The notes under the pieces: generated by a model
The model's database searches: none
Seen by the model: the letters and a program-made list of their open reading frames with translations, nothing else
Told to the model about the DNA's origin: nothing
Translations under genes and position numbers: made by a program
Source of the DNA: Tubiluchus corallicola
Taxonomy: Eukaryota; Priapulida; Priapulimorpha; Priapulimorphida; Tubiluchidae
Direction of reading: 5' to 3'
Length of the DNA stretch: 64,000 nt
Assembly (NCBI GenBank): GCA_030141605.1
Contig: JAQGDQ010000694.1
Span: 47,343 to 111,342 of the forward strand
Shown here: one piece after another, positions 29,701 through 39,713 of the stretch
How positions within the stretch are numbered: the stretch's first letter is position 1
How the letters are laid out: every line of letters begins with the position of its first letter

Positions 29701-32206
29701 ATTAAGCGGCGCCCTCTGTAATATCTTCCATAGTGTCATTAATTCAAGTATCTCATTAATAATACTAATAGTGTCATTATTTTCTCGTGTATTAATATAT
29801 CTACTCTATGGAGCTTTTATTAATTTTGAAACGTCTCAGTTTTAAATTTTCTTATAAGCATCAATTGTAACTGTGTTTTAAAGCATTGTTTAATATCTTT
29901 TGTTTATGAAATTATAAGATTTCATGTTGTGCAATCTGTTTTCTAATTTGCAGGACAGATGGCAGCAGCTGATTGTTGTATATCACAATTCATATGATTT
30001 GTTATTTTTTAAATCTTTTTATCAATAATAGAAATAAATGTGTTAATTGTAATACCATCTTACAAATTTCTTTATTGTTTGGTTTTGTAGGCACCGGGTC
30101 ACGATAAGAATTACCTGCCAGCACTGTGGGGAAAGCTTGCATCGGAGATTTTAATGCAAAATTGGGATAATGCTTTAGAAGATCTAAACAGATTAAAGGA
30201 CATCATAGATTCTAACGTATGAGATCTACTTTCTGTTAGTACAATATGAAGTTGTGTACACTATGTACAATATATAGTACAAAGGGTGACTTAATCGGAT
30301 TAGTATAGATATGGTCTATCAGGGTACTAGAGTTTTTTGATATTCTTGTTGGTCTTGTAATTAGAAGAACAAATTGACTAGAAAATAACATTTAAGCAGG
30401 GATGAGAATTTTCCACAGATACGCAGAATTCCGAGTTTTTGGAAGACCAGTAGTACCATTTTTGTAAATCGCGTAAATTCGTTGAGAAAATTTTTACGGA
30501 CCCTGTACATTATTTCACAAGCTGACCGCTAGTTGGCAGGCCGTCACTTTGTTTACATCACGTACATCAGTGTAACCACGTGTGTATCTCTATGTATAAA
30601 AATATAGAATCAATTGTGCGGAGTTATTTGAGTCAATTGCAGACAGTTTTTATATACTTTTGCATAGGAGCGGCCAGTACTTGGGCGTTTCTGAGACAAT
30701 TAGGTATCATGTATCCTTGATAGTTGGGTATTTTAAATTATGCATGAAACAAGGTAACTGATATTTTAAGTCAACTTAAAGGTTCTCTATGGTCACAAAA
30801 TTGAAATTTGTTGCTGGCTCCAAGAGGGCTTTGCCCCTCAACCACATTGGGGGGCCTAGGTGGCCCCAAAACCCCGGCTTGTTTCAGAGTTTTTTGCAAT
30901 TTGTCTTTCTCATCCGTGCATTTAAGTAATTAGAAATATATGGTATGCTTTCGAACTGTAATAAATTTAAATTAATGTCACCACGTAGGTAAACTATACT
31001 ACCAGATTGTTGAATAGCAGTTAATGCACGGTCCATTTCGTCTATAAAATGCGTAACAGGTGAATACGGATATAACGCTGATGGGGTGTCTGGCTATGCG
31101 TTGGTGGTTATTAATGGGAATGAGATATGGACACATATAACCAGATCTACAATCAATTGTTTGTTTAGAAAGATTGATCGGTTTTAATGAGGCTAATTTA
31201 TGCATAAAGTTGAAGGACTGATGTGATCTGCTACAACAATCGCGTGCGAAGATTTTCACTTTCATTCATTTTTGCTTTTTGCCGCCAATTTCTGCGGAAA
31301 ATTCCGTGGAAGTTTCTGACTTACGTTAATGTTTTTTCTAGGCGTTCGGTTCACCCTTGCAGTCGTTACAGCAGAGAACGTGGTTGATACATTGGAGTCT
31401 ATTTGTCTTCTTCAATCATCCAAAGGGAAGAGATCTCATTATTGACATGTTTTTGTACCAGAACCAGTAAGCACTATTTTGTTACTGATCTTTTTGTAGT
31501 TGTGCCACAATTCATTACTCTAGTAGGTGAAGTGAAAAGTTAGGTGGTCAAGATCTGTGGTTAATGACTGAAGTTCAGCAATGCCGAGACTGGTCAGTGA
31601 ATGGACGAGTGATTGTTCATGTTCAGCGCTCGCTTTGAACAGCTTCATTTATCACACTTTGTTCGGACTGTTACAGCTTTGAGGGAGGATGCATTCACAT
31701 CCGAAATTTTAGATGATTTAGCTTTATAATGAGCTGCTAGGTTTTGGTTTTGCTATCTTTTCCATAAGTAGGCCCCCTACTATTGAGCCCTAGTTTCCTG
31801 CTTACAGAGTGCAGCGTCGTGTGAGAACAAAGTAAGCTTGACGTCAGACCAACATTTTTATTAACTTTTCTGACTTTTATGCAGTGTTACCTCATTATTT
31901 GCTATTGGAAAGACTAAGCTTTAAGTATGTTTAGCCTCGTGCAAGTTATGTTCTTTAATGGTTAACGAACCTTTTATTATTTTAGTTCTTAATCTTGCAT
32001 GATATTCTGAATGACCTAATCTGTGAAGTAGGATTTACCAGAAATGCTGTGTAACAAATTGAATAATTAGTGAAAATGTTCCGTGGAGATATGGAGACAG
32101 AAACAGAGAAAGGGGGAGAAAAGGGGGGAAGAAGGGCGAGTGGGAAAGGGAGAGAAAAAGTGTGAGGAAGCGGGAAGGAGAAAGAGAAAGATGGGAAAGA
32201 GAGGAA

Positions 32207-32237
<31 letters not shown>

Positions 32238-35200
32238 AAGAAAGAGAGAGAGAGAATTGAGAGAAAGAGAGAGAGGAGAAAGAGTGAGAGAGAATGAGAG
32301 ATAGACAGAGAGAGAGGGAGAGAGAGAGAGAGAGAGAGAATTGAGAGAAAGTGAGAGAGAGAGGGAGGGCAAGAGAGAGAGGGAGAGAGAGTGAGAGAGA
32401 GAGAAAGAGAGGGAGAGAGAGTGAGAGAGAGAGAGAGAGAAGGGTGAGAAAGAGATAAGAGGGAAATTTAAATTATTTGTCTTTTCAACTCCTTTACTTA
32501 ATATCTTGTTTTGTTGAAGGTATCTTAATGCAATTCAGACCATGTGTCCGCACATCCTACGCTACTTGACTACAGCAGTCATCACCAATAAGCGTCGACG
32601 CACCGTGCTGAAGGACCTAGTGAAGGTGATACAACAGGAATCTTACACGTATCGAGATCCAATCACAGAGTTTTTAGAATGTTTGTACGTCAACTTTGAC
32701 TTTGATGGAGCTCAGGAAAAACTCAGAAAATGCGAAAGTGTATGTATGCGTTATCTTGTATTGAGGTCTGCAAGCATTTGCTGGTTACTACTGTACGTAT
32801 GCGTTATCTTGTATTAAGGTCTGCAAGCATTTGCTGGTTACTACTGTATGTCTTTTGAAGATTTTCGGCAAAGGTGATAAAGCTTGACATCTTTTTACAA
32901 AAGCTAATCATTTTTCTGTCTTGTCAAAGCCATTGGTGATTCGCTTTGTTCAAGTCAGCCTTTGTTTACAATAGGGAAAGACAATTCGGTAATTGTGAAT
33001 ATTTGAAGTGGTAATTAACGACTGATGCGTGGTTTTGGAAAAATGTTAGCGCGATTGATAATATTACTAATTAGTAATTATTATAATTTCTACCTTGATT
33101 TAGTTATAGGTTATATACTTTAATTATAGATTTGGATTTTTTTTGCCTCTCAGTGTTCATGATCTTTGCGCTCTGCGCTTATTGAGGCTAAACTGCTGAA
33201 ATTTAGAAGCTGAACAAATTATAGGTTGCAGATTGTAAATTATTTTGTGTCTTATGATTCAGTAAATCTGTTTTAAAAAGGGTGGTTCACACTTATTTGA
33301 TATTTGTGTGTTTAATACCGTTTTTTCCTTTTTAGGTTCTTATAAATGATTTTTTCCTGGTTGCCTGCTTAGACGATTTTATTGAGAATGCCCGACTATT
33401 TATATTCGAGACATTTTGTCGAATCCATCAGTGCATTAGCATCAACATGCTGGCTGAAAAATTAAACATGACACCGGAAGAAGCTGAGAGGTGGATCGTC
33501 AACTTGATACGTAATGCAAGATTAGATGCCAAAATAGATTCTAAACTGGTAAATCTATTTTTATAGTTTAGACATAGAGATAGACATAGAACATTTATTT
33601 TCTCCAATTAGTTTAACATCAAAAGTTTTTTAAATATTAAGTAATTATAATCATGGAGCAGGGCAGGGAAGGACCATAGGGTCATCTAGTCTCCTGCCCT
33701 TTAGTCTTTAGTGACTTGTCCTTTCCTTTAATACACCACAAACAGTTTAAATGATAACAATAAAATAGATCCACATGCTAAGTGACTTGTCCTTTCCTTT
33801 AACCACCACAAGAAGTTTAAATGATAACAGTAAAATAGATCCACATGCTAAGTGACTTGTCCTTTCCTTTAACCACCACAAACAGTTTAAATGATAACAG
33901 TAAAATAGATCCACATGCTAAGTGACTTGTCCTTTCCTTTAACCACCACAAACAGTTTAAATGATAACAGTAAAATAGATCCACATGCTAAGTGACTTGT
34001 CCTTTCCTTTAACCACCACAAACAGTTTAAATGATAACAGTAAAATAGATCCACATGCTAAGTGACTTGTCCTTTCCTTTAACCACCACAAACAGTTTAA
34101 ATGATAACAGTAAAATAAACCCACATGCTAAGTGACTTGTCCTTTCCTTTAACCACCACAAACAGTTTAAATGATAACAGTAAAATAAATCCACATGCTA
34201 AGTGACTTGTCCTTTCCTTTAACCACCACAAACAGTTTAAATGATAACAGTAAAATAAACCCACATGCTAAGTGACTTGTCCTTTCCTTTAACCACCACA
34301 AACAGTTTAAATGATAACAGTAAAATAAACCCACATGCTAAGTGACTTGTCCTTTCCTTTAACCACCACAAACAGTTTAAATGATAACAGTAAAATAGAT
34401 CCACATGCTAAGTGACTTGTCCTTTCCTTTAACCACCACAAACAGTTTAAATGATAACAGTAAAATAGATCCACATGCTAAGTGACTTGTCCTTTCCTTT
34501 AACCACCACAAACTGTTTAAATGATAAGAGTAAAATAGATCCACATGCTAAGTGACTTGTTCTTTCCATTAACCACCACAAACAGTTTAAATGAGAACAG
34601 TAAATAGATCCACATGCTAAGTGACTTGTCCTTTCCTTTAACCACCACAAACAGTTTAAATGAGAACAGTAAAATAGATCCACATGCTAAGTGACTTGTC
34701 CTTTTCTTGAAGAAGTCACGAAGTACCCAGCACAATAACATGTTTTGCCTTAGGCTTTCTATTAAACAAACAAACAACTTTTTTTCTTTTCAAAAATAAC
34801 TTTACAATAATTATAACTAAATTGGTTCAGTTAACATTACGATGTCTAAACTTTAGGTTTGTGTGGTCACGTATTTCAACATTAAGCATATTGGCTTCTT
34901 ACAAAGTGTACAAAATTATCTTAGGGTCATGTTGTCATGGGAACGCAAGCCGTTTCACCGTACCAACAAGTGATAGAAAAAACGAAATCACTTTCATTCC
35001 GTTCCCAACTGCTTGCTATGAACATAGAGAAGAAACTTGGCTCAAAAGCTCAAGATGGGGTAAGATGAATTTCCTTTGCATTTATTTTGTTGCCTGTAGT
35101 TTAGTAAATAATTGTGCGATAAAAGGAATTATTATGATATCTAAGAATGTCGTGATATTCACAGTATGAGTCGTCACTGGAGTGCTTTCTTGTGCCTGTG

Positions 35201-36464
35201 AAAATATTAAAGCAAAACCGGACCAAATCTTAAACTGAAGGTCAAAACAAGCCTCTCTTTAAAATATTGAAAGGAAACATACTATTTTTTCAAAAATGAC
35301 TTAGGTGAAAGAATTATTACCACTCAAACACAATTCCGTGTTCGCGCCACTAGTTCTTCACTGTTACATGCATTCCGCCATTCGCTAGTTAGATTGGCAC
35401 TAGCACCTGCATTTCGGAAACGCATTGCAAAAAAACAGGTGCTGTACCTCTCAGTTCAGATGTCTTAGTTTGTGACACACATTCGCCTGCTCTTGCGTGA
35501 GTACAGCCGTAAATTTAAAACTTGAATTTTTACCTTAAAACTTGCCAAGTTTTAGTAAAACACACTGAATATCTTACAGAAGCACTGTACTTCAATTTTT
35601 ACTTTTGCAAACGCGTGCAACACGCTCGTGGAATATTTTTGCTGTTGAAAATTGTGTTAGTTTCTAACATTACCAATAGTTGGGCTCGTGTCCCATTAAT
35701 TAAATTCTTAATCTATTATTTAATTATCAGGAATGCTTTTGCAGTATTAATTGTGTTAAAATGTATACTTCTTATCGGACTTGAAAGTGGGGTAGTATAT
35801 GAAAAATCATCGTGTCTTTTCACACTTTTCAACAAAATTGATTTAAATGTTTTTGTATTTGCTTTCCTATCTCTGCAGTGTAATAATATACATGAATTAT
35901 TCAAAAGATGAAAAGGTTATTAATGCAGTTTTTAAGGCAGTGTCCCTGGCAAATGAAATTCGAAATTATCATATTGTGTAACATTATCGTCATAACTTAT
36001 CTAATAAATCAATACATCAAACGGAAGGCCTCAATATAGTGTCGTGCCATTGGGGGTTTATTTTTCAAACGACCTCCAAAAATGGCCATTTTTTGCGAAA
36101 CTTATATGTCTGAGATCTGAAGAACGGGAACGGGCCGAGAGCGGTGCTGGCTATGGATAGATAGCCCGTTCAGCGGTGGGTGTAGTAGGCACATTTAGAA
36201 TTTACGAGAGGGCTACGGCGTTCCGTAAAGGACGTTTTCCCGGACCCAACTCAGATTTTTTCAAAATTTTGAACAGCATGCAGAAAAAACGTTGGTGGGA
36301 CTCTCGGAAGGAGATATAGGGTTCTCTAGAAAAAGGAATTTGTTATTAATGAATAATTGTCAGTTTGTTAAACTATTACAGCACTAAAACGCTCAGTAAC
36401 GTAAACATGAATTGAGCTCATCATTTAATTTGTGTTTGTGTAGGTACCACAGTGGGGCGAATGA
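23932..36464 (+). CDS. EIF3E: EIF3E (translation initiation factor 3 subunit E/INT6), complete, 11 coding exons
   Basis: eIF3e is a PCI-domain subunit of the cytoplasmic eIF3 complex that recruits mRNA and the 40S subunit. Joined exons: 23932-24021, 25150-25267, 25916-26033, 26497-26539, 27310-27414, 30091-30216, 31342-31466, 32520-32739, 33336-33548, 34925-35059, 36444-36464, giving 1314 nt and 437 residues (vertebrate protein about 445). All junctions are GT-AG and all phases agree. Near-identical blocks include [105 protein letters not shown] and [19 protein letters not shown]. The PCI domain occupies roughly residues 220-400. The ATG at 23932 gives the family's [11 protein letters not shown] start. 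The introns hold many transposons and a 70-bp minisatellite. Confidence 0.98.
25150..25267 (+). CDS. EIF3E: EIF3E exon 2 (residues 31-70)
   Basis: Acceptor tttttatag; begins [16 protein letters not shown]. Ends one base into a Thr codon before the donor GTATGC. Confidence 0.96.
25546..25890 (+). repeat. Intronic duplication, copy A
   Basis: From aaaatggccatgtatattat through cttagtcgtacataattaca, matching 26737-27085 at high identity. It ends about 25 bp before the EIF3E exon 3 acceptor. The segment just before it (25455-25545, with tgccgtgccattggggattt) recurs at 36035-36090, so it belongs to a dispersed family. Confidence 0.85.
25916..26033 (+). CDS. EIF3E: EIF3E exon 3 (residues 70-109)
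   Basis: Acceptor ttgttgtag; [20 protein letters not shown] is conserved. Ends AG before the donor GTAACC. Lies between the two copies of an intronic duplication (25546-25890 and 26737-27085). Confidence 0.96.
26104..26359 (+). mobile_element. Pogo-like MITE, left end missing
   Basis: This is the reverse complement of much of the 39714-40099 element. The right end gagggtcgactg is followed by TA. The left terminal repeat is absent; similarity begins near ttatatgcctatatatggtc. Lies in EIF3E intron 3. Confidence 0.75.
26497..26539 (+). CDS. EIF3E: EIF3E exon 4 (43 bp, residues 109-123)
   Basis: A 43-bp micro-exon after acceptor ttttgtttag; [15 protein letters not shown] corresponds to vertebrate RDGRMLFDYLADKHG. 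Donor GTAAGT, phase 0. Confidence 0.95.
26696..26736. repeat. (TA)n microsatellite
   Basis: About twenty TA units directly abutting copy B of the intronic duplication. Confidence 0.9.
26737..27085 (+). repeat. Intronic duplication, copy B
   Basis: Direct-repeat partner of 25546-25890, differing by substitutions and small indels; it lies in EIF3E intron 4 and starts at a (TA)n tract. Frames in both copies share VEFW-like short peptides but nothing recognisable as a protein family. Confidence 0.85.
27310..27414 (+). CDS. EIF3E: EIF3E exon 5 (residues 124-158)
   Basis: Acceptor ttcatgcag; [20 protein letters not shown], donor GTAAGT, phase 0. Followed by a 2.7-kb intron containing two TA-flanked transposons and a SINE. 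Confidence 0.96.
27651..28162. mobile_element. TA-flanked MITE (TIR CAGTCATGCCTCTGTTTTCG)
   Basis: Left end CAGTCATGCCTCTGTTTTCG; reverse complement of right end CAGTCATACCTCCGTTTTCG; both flanked by TA. 512 bp, no transposase. Pogo/Tigger-type ends. Lies in EIF3E intron 5. Confidence 0.85.
28437..29718. mobile_element. 1.28-kb TA-flanked MITE carrying a nested SINE
   Basis: Left end CAGTAGGCGCTGCTTAATAG; reverse complement of right end CAGAGGGCGCCGCTTAATAG; the match continues through ACTCAC (26 bp, about three mismatches). TA on both sides. Contains the SINE at 29040-29304. No transposase frame. Lies in EIF3E intron 5. Confidence 0.85.
29040..29304 (-). mobile_element. tRNA-derived SINE
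   Basis: On the minus strand the head reads gaccagatggtttagtctag, with a pol III box A TAGTCTAGTGG and a box B GAGTTCGAACC 39 bp further on, in the arrangement of a tRNA of the Asp/Glu/Gly type (gtctgctgtccgtctgggag between them). A tRNA-unrelated body of about 190 bp follows and ends taaataaagattattattgt. The whole is about 265 bp and sits inside the 28437-29718 transposon. Confidence 0.82.
30091..30216 (+). CDS. EIF3E: EIF3E exon 6 (residues 159-200)
   Basis: Acceptor ggttttgtag; [20 protein letters not shown], then [12 protein letters not shown]; donor GTATGA, phase 0. Confidence 0.96.
30397..30918 (+). mobile_element. hAT MITE, CAGGGATGAGAA family, copy 1
   Basis: 522 bp from CAGGGATGAGAA to TTCTCATCCGTG, with a perfect 8-bp target duplication catttaag on both sides (30389-30396, 30919-30926). 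Copies 2 and 3 (53523-53997, 57140-57629) are in the opposite orientation in KIF5 introns. 8-bp duplications are the hAT hallmark. No transposase. Lies in EIF3E intron 6. Confidence 0.92.
31050..31262 (-). mobile_element. LINE ORF2 C-terminal fragment, copy 2
   Basis: Same sequence as 21530-21775, with [12 protein letters not shown] retained and about 30 bp deleted inside. It ends about 80 bp before EIF3E exon 7. Confidence 0.7.
31342..31466 (+). CDS. EIF3E: EIF3E exon 7 (residues 201-242)
   Basis: Acceptor gttttttctag; [20 protein letters not shown] then [15 protein letters not shown]. Ends two bases into a Gln codon, donor GTAAGC. Confidence 0.96.
32090..32460 (+). repeat. Polypurine (GA)n-rich tract
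   Basis: About 370 bp of nearly pure A/G on the plus strand (gagaga, gagagg and gacagaca units) in EIF3E intron 7, ending about 60 bp upstream of the exon 8 acceptor. The long frames on both strands here are low-complexity artefacts. Confidence 0.95.
32520..32739 (+). CDS. EIF3E: EIF3E exon 8 (residues 242-315, PCI domain)
   Basis: Acceptor ttgttgaag; [20 protein letters not shown] through [18 protein letters not shown] to CES, donor GTATGT, phase 0. The acceptor lies about 60 bp after a long purine-only tract (32090-32460). The NKRRR stretch is about three residues shorter than the vertebrate NKDVRKRRQ. Confidence 0.96.
32746..32848 (+). repeat. Two-copy 52-bp tandem duplication after EIF3E exon 8 donor
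   Basis: atgcgttatcttgtatt and ggtctgcaagcatttgctgg are each present twice, starting within ten bases of the exon 8 splice donor. Confidence 0.9.
33336..33548 (+). CDS. EIF3E: EIF3E exon 9 (residues 316-386, PCI domain)
   Basis: Acceptor ccttttttag; [20 protein letters not shown] through [20 protein letters not shown] to DSKL, donor GTAAAT, phase 0. The most conserved part of the gene. Confidence 0.97.
33710..34704 (+). repeat. 70-bp minisatellite, about 14 copies
   Basis: Unit starts agtgacttgtcctttccttt and continues aaccaccacaaacagtttaa to tagatccacatgcta. Units are nearly identical, with a few variant bases (agat/aaac) and single-base indels at the right end. It fills about 70 percent of EIF3E intron 9 (33549-34924). 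Confidence 0.96.
34925..35059 (+). CDS. EIF3E: EIF3E exon 10 (residues 387-431)
   Basis: Acceptor attatcttag; [20 protein letters not shown] then [18 protein letters not shown]. Donor GTAAGA, phase 0. Confidence 0.96.
35205..35820 (+). repeat. Dispersed repeat family A, copy 2
   Basis: Matches 9645-10000 at both ends but has about 250 extra bases in the middle (about 35430-35675). The first part also matches 48088-48175. Lies in EIF3E intron 10. Confidence 0.8.
36444..36464 (+). CDS. EIF3E: EIF3E exon 11 (last six residues and stop)
   Basis: Acceptor gtgtttgtgtag; encodes VPQWGE then TGA. The PxW core matches the vertebrate ending APNWATQ, which supports this very short terminal exon. Candidate poly(A) signals ATTAAA lie at 36658-36663 and near 36983. 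Confidence 0.88.
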   Translation, partial: VPQWGE

Positions 36465-36657
36465 GTGTGAAACATCTTCAGTGTTGCTGAACTGCTGTGC
36501 TGAGAATGAGATGAACATCCTGGATTTTTCAATGGCAAATTTTTAGACGATACAAAAAAATCAAATAGCACCGTCATTGACGTCAAATGTCAAATTTATT
36601 AGCCAATATGGAATCGTTACAGATTTCTTGTAATGTATGCCAGTTTTCGAAACAGTG

Positions 36658-36663
36658 ATTAAA
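36658..36663 (+). terminator. Candidate EIF3E poly(A) signal (ATTAAA)
   Basis: First ATTAAA after the EIF3E stop codon, 194 bp downstream. If used, the inverted repeat at 36726-37190 would be outside the mRNA; if a later signal (near 36983) is used, one arm would be inside. Confidence 0.3.
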
Positions 36664-36725
36664 GATTTCAGTTTCTACTATTAATTTTAGTGGAGAAGAC
36701 ATATTATATTTTATTTATTATATTT

Positions 36726-37190
36726 GAATTATTATACGAATGTGTTAGCTTCTAATGAAATCGTCTTCAATATTGGGCAAGAAGAGACAAATGTGACTAT
36801 CTTCAAATAAGAAGTTAAACTTAGTTTTTCATTGATATGTTTATTCATGAAGGAGAAATATATATAAGTAACATCACGCATGTAAACTAAATACTACATG
36901 TGTATGCAACTATCTTAAATTTGTGTTTATGTAAATTCATGTTGTACCATTAGGTTTGGTTGAAATTGTTTTTTCAGATTTTTATTAAACATACATCTTT
37001 ATCCACCTTTGCTAGCTACAAGCGAAATATTCATTTTTTTTCCTTTCTTTGGCCTCATGTACTAATCATAATATTAATTTTAAATACGTAAAGTTTAACT
37101 TCTTATTTAAAGATAGTCACGTCTGTCTCTTCTTGCCCAATATTGAAGATGATTTCATTAGAAACTAACACATTCGTATAATAATTCGTG
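36726..37190. repeat. Inverted repeat, arms about 95 bp, spacer about 265 bp
   Basis: The left arm (about 36726-36822) contains gtgttagcttctaatgaaat and gtcttcaatattgggcaaga; the right arm (about 37088-37190) contains tcttgcccaatattgaagat and atttcattagaaactaacac in reverse complement. A transcript through both arms could form a duplex of about 90 bp. It lies 260 bp after the EIF3E stop, so it may be part of the 3'UTR or a long-TIR MITE. Confidence 0.88.
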
Positions 37191-37807
37191 AATTTTTTAA
37201 ACTAAAACCAGAAACATAACTATGCTACATGGAATTCAAAACATGCAGCCCCATTCAGTACGGTGCCTTTTTTACAAAGATGCACAGCAGGTAGAAACAT
37301 CCGATTGGCTCATAATTTAAGGTTTCAACAGCATCGAAAACTAATACTAAAATAAAATATCTCCATGCTGGTTATACTGAAACAGCATGAAGTCCAGCAA
37401 TAAATAGTAAAAATAATCAAGCTTGCACTTACAATGTCTAAAACATAATATACCACCTTCTCACAGATTAAGCAGGATGCACTTAAAGCATCTAGTGTCA
37501 TAAGCATAAATGTAACAGTTTGATACAAAGATAGCAATTCAAAACGTGCTGCCTTAAAAAGCTAGAGTCAACATATCAAAATACGAAACATCACAGTAAT
37601 TTTCTTTAAAAATAAGCTAAAGTGGCGGAGTACGTCTGGCTAGCAATATAGTCGAAAGAAGCAAAAACGGAACATTTCACCTAGGTTTAATTCTACACAT
37701 TTTAGAGCATGTCGCTAGACAACAGTAGCATTTCTAAAAAAGAACAGGTTCAAGTATTTCAGCTTTCCGAAGTATTCACTGTTTTGTAGGAAAGAAATGC
37801 TTTTTAA

Positions 37808-38426
37808 CCCTTATAGGGTCACCGGGTCGTAAAGAATTACCCCCAGACAGGTTTTTTACATTTTACCCTTTTACCATACGCATCCCAGTAAACCTTTTCT
37901 ATGACTTTTTCTAAATATGTTTTGTGCACAAAATACTTTCAGTTATTTATTTTAGGCGCGTTGTCTCACCACGAAATAAAAGTGAAAATGCAATATGTCG
38001 ATTTTTTAAAATTGTCGAAACTTTACTTCGCTTGTCTATACATTATACGGACGATGTATCTGATAAAACAAAATGTCAGACGTCTGTATGCTGACGTAGA
38101 ACTAGTCTACTCACATCTACAAAGACAATGAGATCATAAAGTCACTCATCATCTTCAGATATGGCAAACGGGCAAGCAATGCAAGAATACATGATCATCT
38201 TATTCGCATGCTTCCCACAAACGAAATTGTTGCACTTGTAAGTCACATGTCTTTAAGCATAGGTATAATGTATCCTATGGTGGTCAGCATAACAACAAAT
38301 TATGCTTTTGCTGTTTACTAATGAAACACGGCGGTTTATCAAAAGTAATTTACGAATTACGGTGAGGGTAATTTTCTACCCCCCGGTTACCAAAATCGGT
38401 TGTAAAAAATCGTGACCCTATAAGGG
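37808..38426. mobile_element. TTAA-flanked MITE (piggyBac-like), copy 1
   Basis: 619 bp with perfect 15-bp ends CCCTTATAGGGTCAC in inverted orientation, each bordered by TTAA (37804-37807, 38427-38430). TTAA targets and CCC ends are the piggyBac hallmark. The terminal 250 bp and the last 190 bp are shared with 46521-47149, but the middle is unrelated between the two. Confidence 0.9.
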
Positions 38427-39713
38427 TTAAATGAACCCTTTAAGCTCCCATGAGTATGTCATAAATACCCTCAGTAGATGAATAGACTAGAGTTACTACG
38501 TAAGATAATACATCCATTAATAATATACACACAAACAATACACACTGTTATCCCTAAGAGCATGGTAAACTAATATATATAAACTGCTCATGGAGTTGTT
38601 TACATGTTTACAAACAATGTAAGCCACCAGAATCAGTGCATTTGTATTTCATTAACTAAGCACCATTTTAATAAACAAAATGTGGGTAAGTTTTTGCCGG
38701 ATTTGGTTAATTTGGGATTTAAAAGAAAAGTCTACATACAGAGGATAAAAAAAGACAGATTGTTTAGGTAAGTTAAAAATGATGGTTTGTTTATTAACTA
38801 TTCAACTTGTGGTGAAAAACTGAAGACGTGTGGAGATTTAGAAATGGGAAAGTAGACAACATTCTGACTATAAACGGTGAAGTTAGAACAAAGATGATTT
38901 GTCTCAGGACTGCAGCTAGTTTCTTTTAACCCACAAGTAGTCTATTCTAACAGAAACCAACTGCTCATTTTTTTGTTGTGTTAGGCATCGAGCCGTAATG
39001 TTGACCAACTCCAAAACTGCAGCAACTTGTGTCACGAAGCTTGCAGGACAGAAGAAGGGGTTAAGTGGTATGGTTAAAAAATGAGATTATGTATCGTCGG
39101 CTCAAGATAGGCGACAAAAGGTGAAAATCAGGGATAACTGCTCAGTTACACACTTGTAAACCGCACTTTCCAGGCATAGTCAAGTGATTAGTAACTAGTA
39201 CCACGCATAATGGTCACTCCAAAAAGCGCGATAATCTACAGTTTTAGACCAGAGTAGAATACATTAGACAGGCATAATTAAGCGATAAAACAGTCACGCT
39301 TAAAGATTTGGTTCCGTCTGGTTAATGTAAATTAACTGCAGGGCTGAGACAAGTTGTGTGCTGCTGCAACTAGAAATTCTCACCAAAAGCAACAACAATT
39401 TGTGACAAAGTAAATAGAGTACACAATTATGAGTGACAGCATAAATGCTACAAATGTGTTATTAACTAATATCGCATAAATTGTAAGTGTATCGAGGTAC
39501 TGACAAGTTGGTTACACCATTTCATTTCCGTAACTGTCTTTTGCATTGTCACACATCCACTTAAAGAGCATTTTGAAAAATGGAGTTCAAACTTTATATT
39601 TACAGGCATTAACTAAGTCTGAAATTATTTAAACTAAATCATGTTTTCCAAACGTTTCACCTTTCCAAAATAAGTATCTGCACGTGCAGTGTGTGCTTTG
39701 TGCTTTACAATTA

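Noticed and set aside
32035-32372. Serine/leucine-rich and Arg/Glu-rich frames on both strands
   Set aside because: Translations of the (GA)n polypurine tract; no real codon structure.
33710-34704. CRISPR-like regular array
   Set aside because: Units are contiguous with no unique spacers, and the context is a eukaryotic intron. The same applies to 56481-56830 and 57893-58135.
34447-34777. Repeating [14 protein letters not shown]-type peptides on the minus strand
   Set aside because: Read-through of the 70-bp minisatellite in an EIF3E intron.
35522-35911. 129-codon plus-strand frame with hydrophobic stretches
   Set aside because: It falls in EIF3E intron 10 over dispersed repeat family A, whose other copy at 9645 does not keep the frame open.
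38985-39080. Possible alternative EIF3E last exon after ttgtgttag
   Set aside because: An open frame of about 30 codons follows a fair acceptor, but it resembles no eIF3e C-terminus, whereas VPQWGE at 36444 does.
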